Positions 10,194 to 19,745 of a DNA stretch of 64,000 nucleotides are shown here, in pieces (position 1 is the first letter of the stretch; the number at the start of each line of letters is the position of its first letter). Made by a program: the position numbers and the translations under genes. A model generated the notes under the pieces. That model was not told the DNA's origin. It saw nothing but the letters and a program-made list of their open reading frames with translations, and did not search any database. Source of the DNA: Bemisia tabaci (taxonomy: Eukaryota > Arthropoda > Insecta > Hemiptera > Aleyrodidae); the NCBI RefSeq assembly GCF_918797505.1, contig NC_092799.1, positions 12,796,295-12,860,294 of the forward strand, read 5' to 3'.

Positions 10194-12061
10194 AAATGAT
10201 AGTATGTTTAACGGATGGGATGGACTAGTTTTGACCGCTATCGTTTTTCTGGTGCAGACTCCCATTAACGTGAACATCTCATTATTTCTGTCTTTTGGTT
10301 ACCTAGTAAACGCGAATACAATCGCTTTTATCTTCAACACTTGTTAAAGCTCACTAAGTTTCGTGGTGAATGGAGCTACGTAATATTATACTTCAGCCGA
10401 AGCTCATTTTACGAGCCTAGAAAAAAACTCTGGGCCTGGCCGCTTCGATGCACTCGAGGCAAGTATGTTTAATCAGTGAATAAATACATTGCGGTCTCGA
10501 CGGACAATCAAGGACTTTCACGCATTGTCATCATGATTATGCATTTACACCTCTAAGTGCTCGTTGAAGTCTATCTGATCAAAGCGTTTGATAAAGAGCT
10601 TTTCCTCTCAGTAGCCTTGAACACATAGTTGCTGAGAGGACCCGTTTTTCTCGAAGAACAACCTGCGGTGTTAAATTTATGTGCGTGTCGCAGGCAATCT
10701 GCAATCGCTAGCACTTTGCAAGCTACTCGTAATAAGTAAGGAAGAAAGAGAGTAATTAATCTGCTTTAATTTTAAATAAATTGATACGATGTTCCCTTCG
10801 CAAATGCAAAGGCCCTGACACACTAGCGCGAGCGTGCGATGAAATCAGTGACATCAATTGGGTTCAGGTCGGACAGGCAACTAAACGAACTGCTCGACAA
10901 TGCGTGAGGTATCACGAACAAATGAAGGCGTCCTAAGCTGAGAGCTTCTGATATCGCTGCGCATTTTTGAAATTCGTCGAAATAACGCCAAAACCGCGTG
11001 CCAATTGCCGATAATTGCTAACTGCTTGCGACATGTGTAGCTTCTTTCGTCTCGTTGGGAAAGCTGAAAGTTTGAAGAGACTTTCAATTTTACACGTAAT
11101 ATTTATTGTGATTTTAGATGCACATAATAATAAAAATGAGTGTGTTTAAGTAGCTTGATAACATTGCAGAGTGCTTGATGTCTTCCTAGATGACTTTGTC
11201 GATTTTTCGAGATAAAAAAATATGTGGATGATTCCGTGGATTCAACTGGTAGTCCAACAGTAAAATCCGTTGATATTTGAGGGGCTTGGAGGACAAGGGG
11301 CAAAAGTGCAGTTTTTGAAAAAATCGAAGCGTTAATTATTTCAAATTAAATTAGTCTAAATGCACATTCTGCGAAAAATTTGCTCCAAAATTCCACTTTT
11401 TAAGCATCAAAAATCAGTTCGAACTTACTTTCCGTCTTAAGGATTCATGTAATGTCGAAACTTTAAACACGTCTAATATCGTTTTCTAGTCAATTTTCTC
11501 TCTCATTTCTATCAATCATCACTCTTGGTCCCTTACTTTCATCAAAATTTTCTGATACATTTTTGATAATATCTCCAAAAGTGAAAGGAATGAGTCAAAC
11601 ATGTGAACTACTTGGTCAGTCTTAAGCTTTCCTACTTTGTGGTAATTTTCGTAACCGCGAGAGAAGATGAGTTCCCTAGGAGACTACGAGATTTGTGTTT
11701 TCAATACACCAAAATAATGTATTCAAATTTGGCGTTCGGTGAACTAATACCTAATTATGTCTAACGACTCATTGTCTCAGCGATAAACTTACATAGAGGC
11801 ATAATTATAAGAGGAAGTACAGCGATGTCGGATCTTTGAGACAGAAAGAACCCCTGTGTTGTGTCTCAATAATTGAATAATAGTCATAGTGGATTCTTTC
11901 ACACTGGTAATTCGCGGAGCTACAATGTGATTGAGAAGAATTTAAATTGCACTTAAGAAGACAGTCGCTTTGCTTTGAGTCTCTTACACCGTTGCCAGCA
12001 CCGCGCAGCAGAAGTAATTCATTTTCATGTTCTAGGATTTGCAAAAAAGTAAAGAAGTATA
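10194..12061. other. Spacer with a partial GAGGGGCTTGG MITE at about 11279-11475
   Basis: The partial MITE keeps its left end (GAGGGGCTTGGAGGACAAGG) and the middle, and ends near an AAACACGT. An isolated AATGCGTGAGGTATCACG motif, recurrent in other repeats, is at about 10900. No gene supported. Confidence 0.4.
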
Positions 12062-12315
12062 CTGCCGTGCTAAGTTAAAACGCCGTACGAACCTTCAAGC
12101 GTTGCCAAATTTCCTTTGATAACACAAAAATTTCCTGGTAGACTCATGAATATTTCTCTTCCAATTTTTCAGATAATTTTGTTCGCAATTTTGTCTAAAG
12201 TTCCTGAAAATTTCAAGGAAAAAAATTCCTAAATTTTCTCAAAAATTAACACTTTAATAAAGGAAATTATGGCAACTCTCGAATGTTCATACGGCGTTTT
12301 TCCTTAGCACGGCAG
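12062..12315. mobile_element. CTGCCGTGC-type foldback MITE, copy 1
   Basis: Ends CTGCCGTGCTAAG and CTTAGCACGGCAG. An inner inverted pair, TTGCCAAATTTCC-like and GGAAATTATGGCAA, joins an AACGCCGTA/TACGGCGTT pair. Copies at 47144, 57538 and 58504. Confidence 0.75.
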
Positions 12316-12963
12316 TATAAAAGTAGGTAATGTCGCTTTGATCTTGCCATACATATTTGAGGATTTTCGAATCTCCACAGCGGAGGGGAGAAAATTATGC
12401 AAGGAAAATTTTTTTAGGGTTTAAATGCAAAATGCATCGTGAGCTGCGAAAGTAACTGAATGTAACCCAAAGTAATCATAAAGACGGAAATTTTCAACTA
12501 AGCAGGACCGAATGGTCATCCGGAGAAAATGCCATGATGTATATCGTCCTTTTCCGACCGGTCAGCGGTCACAGAGGCTCCATTACTTACAGCGCCTTTA
12601 ATTTTTCCAATTGTAATCCAAAAAAATTCCAAATCGTCAAGATATCGCAGTTCAAAAAACTCAAAATTCCGTGCTCCAGACGCAGGGGCGGTCTGGTTAA
12701 GGGTGCTAGGGTGTTTCCGCAACCCTAAAATCCTGACGGCTAACTCAGGGGGCCCCGGCGCCCCCGGCAGGGCTCCTGTAGGGCCCCAGAACTTGAAAAC
12801 CCACTTAAAGGAGGACTTTAATTCGGTCAGTTGGGGGGGGGGGGAGAGGTGCCCACCTGAGAGGAGGGGCCCCTAAAGCGTATCAACACCCTAGGAATTT
12901 CCGAGCCAGACCGACAATGGTGCAGGGTCTGTTCCTGCGGCCAGTCACATGTATTTAAATAAC
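12316..12963. other. Spacer with a GC-rich insert at about 12682-12921
   Basis: The GC-rich part begins CAGGGGCGGTCTGG and ends near CCAGACCGACAATG, an hAT-like pair of ends without a clear target duplication. It contains a run of about 13 G near 12835. No gene. Confidence 0.35.
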
Positions 12964-13114
12964 GGATCCAGCAAATTGGCAACATGGTTTTTTCTCCATT
13001 CAAACCTATGGAAATGTATCGATTCCTGAAGGGACCTGGTGCTCCGACAAGAATCGATTATTTAACATAGGTTTAAATGGAGGAAATCCGGTGTTGCCAC
13101 ATTTCTGGACCCGC
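12964..13114. mobile_element. GGATCCAGCAAATTGGC palindromic repeat, copy 1
   Basis: About 150 bp. An inner inverted pair, CTCCATTCAAACCTATGG and ATAGGTTTAAATGGAG, flanks two ATCGATT motifs. The same unit is at 57971-58118. It ends about 50 bp upstream of the first coding exon of ligase gene 1. Confidence 0.6.
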
Positions 13115-13203
13115 CTATGATCTATTTCCGCAGCTGACTCCTTATGGTATACGTTCTTTGCAGGAATGGGCGCTTGAGTGTACACAGTTCGTCTGATTTT
13201 AAG

Positions 13204-13518
13204 ATGGCGAGCCCCATGGAACGTGGACTAACCAGCCTTCTCCACTCGATTTTGGTCAAGCAGCAGTCGCGACACGGTCTTCAAGTCCATCGCAGGAAGA
13301 TCAACTCTTTGGTAGCAGCAAGGAAACACGCTTCTTGCGCTGAATCTGATGGAAGTCGTTCCCGTTTGAGCCCCATCTCCACGAGTTTGAGATATTACTC
13401 TTCAGTTGACGCGAATAATGTTGTACATTCACCTTTCCCACCGTTCGAACCAAGGAATGAGACCATACACGAGTTTCTATGGAAGGATATCGAGTCCGTC
13501 CAGCAATTCCCACTCATA
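13204..13518 (+). CDS. Ligase gene 1, coding exon 1 (leader and start of N-domain)
   Basis: Residues 1-105. The exon begins at a 3' splice site (ttctttgcag, exon from 13164), leaving a 40-nt 5' UTR before the ATG at 13204. The in-frame ATG at 13144 lies upstream of the acceptor, so I reject it as the start. The first ~70 residues are rich in Arg, Ser and Lys with few acids and end in a SLRYYSS motif typical of a mitochondrial cleavage site. The family domain starts near FPPFEPRNETIHEFLW. The exon ends QFPLI at a phase-0 donor (ATA|GTGAGT). The matching exon of gene 2 (55623-55904) has the same plan. Confidence 0.8.
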
Positions 13519-16060
13519 GTGAGTATTATGTAAATTGATGACCCAGGGCCGTGTTTAAATCATTCTTCAATGGAGAATTTGCATGCAAATGTTTTATTGC
13601 TTCATCTGAAAGTGCTTAAAGAGCTGATATCACAGAATTTTTTATAATTTTTTTCTGATATGGTAAATAGTATAAAAATTGATGTAAAAGTGAGAAAATG
13701 CACCGCCTAAAGACGTCACCTGACGGCATTTCCCATTTAAACACACGCATTTTTCCAGATTAGATCATTTTGTCATATCCTCTCCAATAATTGTTCAATT
13801 CATGAGCCAAGGGTATCCTCGTGATAGCGTGGGGCATCCGCTCTATTACGGTTTCAACTTTGAGAGCTTTTTTGGAGTTTTGGAGTTAGTTTTAGAAAAA
13901 AACCGGCTATATTGAGTCCTTCGCAAACTTTTACATAGGAACCAGTAATTAAATTGCAAATTCCTGACACGTGCAAGAGCTCCATTATGGCGAATTATGT
14001 GTGAAATGCATCAATTCAACCCATAAAAATAGATCCTCTCAAAGGACTACGATGATTTGGCGAGATAAGGAAACTAGGGGCCCTGCCCCCTGACGCGCAA
14101 CCCGGCCCAACCCCCGTTAGGGCGCCTCGCGACCTCAGACCCGCTTTCGGCGGGCCTACACCATATGTATGGCAAAAATGGTCTTCCATTTTAATACACC
14201 ATTTGTGTATCGCGCTGCTCGATTTCAAAATTTTTGGACGTAACACTCAGAATTAAAACATGATGAGAATAGCGGATGTACATTAATTGCACAGTCCACT
14301 TACTGGACGAAATTTCCAATTACATAGCGTTATTTTTAATTACCTTTAATTAAAAAAAAATCGGATTATCGACGTTAAGAGTTAATAATATTGTGGTTCG
14401 TCCTCGACGCGACGCAGCGCCTGCCTTCTCCACTTTGTAATCTTCTGTAAATATTAATAAGACTCATGCAATCATGTAAATTGACCAATGCCACAAATCG
14501 AAGCCGGAAGACAGCAAGAAAAATTGAGATAATCCTTATATTGTCGACCTTGGAACCTTGGAACCCTGAGCGTATGCACCGTCCCTCAACTCTTCAAATG
14601 AGGAGCCCTTCACAAAAGAGCTTTTCCATTGTTTTATTGTTTATTCGACTCCACTCAGGTAGAATCCCACACCTTGACGTTTCTAAGCGGTAACGACATA
14701 TCTCTCACCTATTTAACATTAGGACTTAATGACATGAGCCTTTAAATAGCTCTACAGACATTAAAAGTTCGGGTTTCCTAATTTTTGCACATCTACATCT
14801 ACTACAAGATTACATACATATAAAGACATCCTTATCGGCCGGCAGTTCGACAGAAAAAGTGCTTCCAAGATTTTGCTTGTAGCTGTATAATATAGATAGT
14901 GTAAAAATCGATTTAAAAGTGAGAAAATGCACCGCCTAGTGACGTCACCTGGCGGCATTTCCCGTATTTAAACACAAGTATTCTAGCAGATTAGATTATT
15001 TTGTCATATCTTCTCCAATAATTGTTCAATTCATGAACCAAACAAGGGTATCTTCGTGTTCAGTTCACTCAGTAGTTTCCCTTTTAAACACGAAATTCAA
15101 CAAATTTCAGACACCTGCAAATTCTCTATTGACTTATACCCTCAAGGAAAGTTCATACAGTTAACATTCTTATTGGGGAGGTTTAAGAACACCCTTAATG
15201 CAATATCATACAAAGGACAATGGAGTTCTTGCATGTGTGGGGGAGTGTGATTTATTAACTTTTTCTTGAGAAAAATTTTGCGAGAAACACGATGGTACCA
15301 CTGCTTTCCTCTGAAATCAACTCTGAAGCTCAAAAATAGCTCTGTAAATTGAGGCCGTAATGGCGGTGATATCCCACGCTATCCTGAGCGTCAACCTCTA
15401 GTCAGACTCTCCATGCAAAGATAGGAAGCAAATACATTAGCAGCATTGCCTCGTTTTCAGCTTTGGAGTCCCCAAACAAAGTGGCAACCCTGTTAATGTA
15501 TTTGTTCCCTATCTTTGCATGGATAGTTCAACTTGATGTAGAGATGGATTCTCAGGATAGCGTGGGGCATCCGCTCTAATACAGCTTCAACTTTGAGAGC
15601 TTTTTCTGAGTTTGTTTTAGAAAGAAAACCGGTAGCACTATTGAGTTTCTCGCAAAATTGTACATAGGAATCAGTAATTAAATTGCATATTCCTGACACG
15701 CGCAAGGGCTCCATTCATGGCGAAATATGAGTAAAATACATCAATTCAACCCTAAGGCTCTATGATTTCGACAAAGCCTCTCCAATAAACTCCTAAACTT
15801 CTGTATTTTATAATTATTTCAGTGACGGATTGTTTCAAAACGCTGACCTCAAAATTCATCAGTCATCTAATTTCTTATAAATTCGGATGAAGACAGAGTT
15901 CTCTCAATTAAATCCGTCCGAGTGTTACACCGGAAAAAAGGTACTGTAGCACCTAACTCAATAGATGTTGAAAAATGTGCGACAACTCTTGGATATTGTC
16001 GTGAGCATTCTGGTGTTAAAGTAACATCCTTTATACTTTTACATCCTAGAATGTTACTTT
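13519..16060 (+). other. Intron 1 of ligase gene 1, first part: duplicated repeat and nested foldback
   Basis: A repeat at about 13640-14030, containing ATGCACCGCCTA, GACGTCACCTG and GCGTGGGGCATCCGCTCTA, is present a second time at about 14885-15060 plus 15550-15760. The second copy is split by about 490 bp of other sequence. A foldback starting ACACCGGAAAAAAGG at about 15930 is interrupted at 16061 by a TTAA-type element and resumes at 16381-16449 (TTTTTTTCCCGGTGT). Confidence 0.5.
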
Positions 16061-16380
16061 AAGGTGATTCGACAGTCGCCATTCTTTGTGTCGGAGCGAC
16101 GTGCCATATATCGCATCAATTCGTTCCATAATTTCAGCTACTTGTCATTTTCTTCGAATTTTAAGATCGCACCTCTGTTTTCATGAGACTAAAGAATTCA
16201 TGTACCAAATTTGACAAAGAAATTCTACGTGGTAAAGGTAGGGCTTTTTTTAGAGGAAAAATATCGCATTCGAGTGCAGTTTCGATATCAGTATCAGACA
16301 AGTAGCTGTAATCATGGAACGAATTGATGCGATATTGCACGTCGCTCTGACACAAAAAATGACAACTGTCGAATCACCTT
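16061..16380. mobile_element. TTAA-flanked foldback MITE, copy 1, nested in another foldback
   Basis: Ends GGTGATTCGACAGTCGCC and GGCGACTGTCGAATCACC-like sequences abut TTAA on both sides (16059-16062 and about 16379-16382), the target-site preference of piggyBac-type transposases. Most of its length is one inverted repeat including GAGCGACGTGC/GCACGTCGCTC. It splits the surrounding CACCGG-tipped foldback in two. Confidence 0.7.
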
Positions 16381-16480
16381 AACACCATAGTGTTCATGAC
16401 AACATCCGAGAGATGTCGCACATTTTTTAACATCTTTTTTTCCCGGTGTATTTGAGCATTATATTGAACTTTTTCTCTAG

Positions 16481-16688
16481 GTGGATGCAGAAAACGGGCG
16501 AGGTTACAGTTACGGCGGCGCTCGGGCAGTGAGTGAAAAATTTGCGGCTGCCCTCGTGAAAAGTGGGTTTAAGCCCGGAGATGTGCTCACGATCGTTTTA
16601 CCGAACATGCCGGAATATCCGCTCATCGTCTTGGGAGCTCTCGAGGCTGGGCTCATTGTCTCCACCGCAAATCCGCTTTACACCGAGC
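16481..16688 (+). CDS. Ligase gene 1, coding exon 2
   Basis: Residues 106-174 plus the first base of codon 175. The acceptor is ttttctctag|GTGGAT and the donor GAGC|GTAAGT (phase 1). It encodes the early N-domain: RGYSYGGAR, KSGFKPGDVLTIVLPNMPEY and TANPLYTE. At 208 nt it matches exon 2 of gene 2 in length, phase and most residues. Confidence 0.9.
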
Positions 16689-17121
16689 GTAAGTCAACTC
16701 CACTATCAGCAAATAACACAGATATCCACAGCAAAAGCACACAAGGTACTATTAAAGACATGAAGACGGAGCGCTAGAGGGAAAAAATTATGCACATACA
16801 TGTAAACTCTCCGATTGGCTAGAGGATTGGCGGCGAAATCGGGACGGATTTGAAATTCAAATATAGGGCGGGAACTGAATGAAATTGCGTAAACAAAGTA
16901 GTCTAGGTTGATTTTTTTCTCAAATTCACTCATCCACATAAATTTTTTTAACTTTAGGTTATTTTTGGATAATATCTCGATTTATTGCCACCGATATGAT
17001 TGCGATCCAACCAACCGATAAAATCGCTATTTATCGCGATCAATGCTACTTGAGATATAGCGCCTCGTGAAAAATACTTCTCTACTCTCGCCTTACTGGT
17101 ATTTTGCTTTTTTAATTTCAG

Positions 17122-17240
17122 ACGAAATAAGTCATCAGCTGGAAAATTCGGAGGCTCGATGCATAGTTACCTTGCCCTCGGTGGTACCAACTTGCAAGAA
17201 AGCCTTAGCTCTTGTGAAGAAAGACGTCCCGATAATCACG
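17122..17240 (+). CDS. Ligase gene 1, coding exon 3
   Basis: Residues 175-214, from HEISHQLENSEARCIV to KKDVPIIT. The acceptor tttaatttcag is strong. The donor ACG|GTTGGT is weak, but it is the one that keeps phase 0 and joins cleanly to exon 4 (IIT then [10 protein letters not shown]). Confidence 0.8.
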
Positions 17241-18754
17241 GTTGGTCCAGCACTTATATTATTATCAAGTTATTTTAAATCTATTTTCCTCTACTCATAA
17301 AAGAACTCCATTATTTTCCACGAACTTGCACATGATATTGCCGGTGAAACTGCAAAATCAAGTTCAAAATCAGTTCCTTCAATTATTAAATCTTCCATCG
17401 CATCTCTAAGGCGCAATGATACGACTATTCGTACTCTCCGGAATGCGGGAGGTATCACACCACAATTGAAGGCGTTTTCGAAACTGCCAACTTTCCATAT
17501 CGGGACTTGTGTCGCATAAATAGGGTGTCAACTGTAAAGTGGCTGGCAAATGTTAAACACTTACGTAGTTTTTCAGTGCCTTCCCAAGAAATTCAGCGCC
17601 TTATAAGCAGAAAAATTCAGTACTTTTTTGGTACCTTTAACTGACGAAATGCCAAATTTTGAACTGATCACGGCATACCTTTCTCGGTTGCGGTGTTTGG
17701 AGATCTCCACTTCTATTTTATTTTTTAAAAGGAGGCAGAACCAACATGATAGCTTAAAGTTTTCACTGAATATTCTTTGAAAAGAGAAGAAAAATCATTG
17801 ACATTTTCAGAAAATGACGTTCAGTGGTTTTCCATGCAGAAGTTTTATTAACCAGGAACGGTCACATATCGATGAAAAAAGTCGGGAAAATGAATTTCAG
17901 TAGTTTCTACGTTCAAGAACTTCTGATTATGTTGTATTTCTATGTAGTTTTTTATGTTGCATTATTTATGAGGAAACCAATTTTGATATTTTCATTACTT
18001 TTACTGCGAATATTTTTGACCGCGCTAAGAAATCATTCACATGTAGAGGAAAACCATGCGTTGGTTTTCCTTCATAAGCAATCAGACAAGTAGCGGAAAT
18101 TTTTAACATCACAATTCAAATGTAGTTTATTACTATACATTAGCCATGGTAAGTAAGGCTAGGCACAGGTCACAATAAGTACGAGTATTAAGTTAAAGTT
18201 TTTACCGCTTGTTTATGTTTGATTCTTCTAAAAAAAAATTATCCATTTACTAAATACAATCCTAGCTTGAGCAAACTTAAATTATGCGGTCAAAGCTGCG
18301 ATTGCGGCAAAGGAAAACCAACAGGGCCAGCGCGGAGGCTACTAATACAAATCTTCCATCGTATTGCTAAGGCGCAGTGATACAACTATTCGCACTCTCC
18401 GGAATGCGTGAGGTATCACGCCACGATTGAAGGCGTTTTCGAAACTGCCATTACACTATACATCGAAACTATACATTAGCCATGGTAAGTTAAGCTAGGT
18501 ACAGGTCACAATGGGTACAATGAAGATTGACAGATGAGTTTGTTAACAGATGAGTTTAGTTAGGTTATCACAAATTTTCTTAAGTTTTAATTTTAATTTT
18601 TAATTAACAATCAAAGATCTACGCTCATTTCCAACTTCAACCATGACATACGTATGTTAAATTCCTGCCAAAGGTGTTATCCAATATTTGAAAGAAGCAT
18701 TCCATGCGTTGTCTTTTCCAATCATTAATTTCGAGAATTAATTTTGAAAATTAG
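17241..18754 (+). other. Intron 3 of ligase gene 1 with GGAATGCGTGAGGTATCAC repeats
   Basis: Two partial copies of one repeat (about 17395-17530 and 18345-18450) carry GATACAACTATTCG, CTCTCCGGAATGCG and TTGAAGGCGTTTTCGAAACT. The same family forms the large inverted repeat in intron 2 of gene 2 (62215-63985). No coding sequence seen. Confidence 0.55.
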
Positions 18755-18992
18755 GTAAGCTACGGGTCAGAGCGGGCCTCCGGGACTTGGGACTTCCAGG
18801 ACATGATCTCCGGGAATGTGGACACATCCCTGATCCCTCGAGAGGCACGCAAGAGCGAGGACGTAGCTCTTCTACTATACTCAAGCGGCACAACGGGACT
18901 GAGTAAGGGCGTTGCACTTACGCACAAAAACATCGTATCCAACATCGAGATGTGTCGCGTGCCCGGTCTTCCTCGATTCAGTACGCCCTCCG
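18755..18992 (+). CDS. Ligase gene 1, coding exon 4 (ATP-binding P-loop)
   Basis: Residues 215-293 plus one base of codon 294. The exon starts directly after ttag at 18751-18754; the first codons (GTA AGC TAC) mimic a donor but must be exonic to keep the frame. It holds the AMP-binding signature [11 protein letters not shown] followed by VALTHKN. The donor is CCG|GTAAGT, phase 1. Confidence 0.9.
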
Positions 18993-19087
18993 GTAAGTAC
19001 TTACGAGGATCCTCAGCCCTCAGCTTATTTTTCAACTTCATTGATAATCCTCTAACTAATCGTCTCTGAATTTAGAGAGGTTTAATT

Positions 19088-19328
19088 GGACTGCGTTTAG
19101 CAGTAAGGAACCAACTCGTATCAGCTTTTGCCAAATTTAAGTGGGCAATTTAATTTTTTCTGTCCGGATTCCTTAGAAAATTTTAAGGAATTTGCTCGTT
19201 ACTCTGCTGAGTATTCACCGAAATTTGCACAAAAATCCGCGCAACTATTTTCATGTAAAGCATTAAAGTGCCCAATTAAGTTTGGCAATAGCTGATGCGA
19301 CTTGGTTCCTTTCTGCTTGACACGGTCC
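19088..19328. mobile_element. Long-TIR GGAC MITE, copy 1 (241 bp)
   Basis: Starts GGACTGCGTTTAGCAGTAAG and ends TTTCTGCTTGACACGGTCC. Inner arms contain TTGCCAAATTTAA and TTAAGTTTGGCAA. Flanks are AATT on the left and AATG on the right. It lies in intron 4, only 33 bp left of the Penelope insertion. Confidence 0.7.
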
Positions 19329-19360
19329 AATGAAAACCTCGCCATAGCACTGGAAAAAGA

Positions 19361-19372
19361 GAAATTTTTTTA
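19361..19372 (+). repeat. Left target-site duplication of the Penelope composite
   Basis: GAAATTTTTTTA here and again at 29512-29523, directly abutting the two outer ends of the composite. The last base could belong to the element, so the duplication is 11-12 bp. Confidence 0.75.
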
Positions 19373-19470
19373 GATACAAATTTTTAGGAGCAGCCCGAGA
19401 CGATGATAACAGTGGAACAACAAAGATGAAAAAAACGGGAAACAAGGCTAAAAATACACAATTATGAAAC

Positions 19471-19510
19471 CCGAGACGTTTCGACTCAACACTGAGTCAT
19501 TTTCAGTCGG
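19471..19510 (-). ncRNA. Hammerhead-like fold in the 3' region of Penelope copy 1
   Basis: On the element sense strand: CCGA, then CTGAAAATGA, a hairpin GACTC-AGTGTT-GAGTC, then CGAAACGTC, closed by TCGG that pairs with CCGA. This is the order of a hammerhead ribozyme (CUGANGA core, stem II, GAAA), a motif reported from Penelope-like elements. The first core strand deviates by extra A residues, so self-cleavage is uncertain. Confidence 0.4.
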
Positions 19511-19745
19511 AAACAATAAAAAATTTTTAAAAGAAAAACGCTAAAACCTGAGCTCTACATGGTGGGGCCGGGATCTGAGAGAAAAAAAAAAAAAAAAAGA
19601 AAATTGATAACAAACAAGACTCATCGATGCCAGCACCAGTAACCGAAAATGACCGATACGCTAGTTCACGATCCACACACAGATGGCAGCACTAACCAGT
19701 GAAACAATTAAGTTCAAGGAAAAGCCAATAGGTGCCGCTGGGGCG

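Noticed and set aside
13144..13203. In-frame ATG 60 nt upstream of the ligase start
   Set aside because: It lies on the intron side of the acceptor ttctttgcag (13154-13163), so it would not be in the mature mRNA.
18755..18760. GTAAGC as a splice donor
   Set aside because: It follows ttag, and the frame continues from exon 3 only if these bases are exon sequence (Val-Ser-Tyr-Gly).
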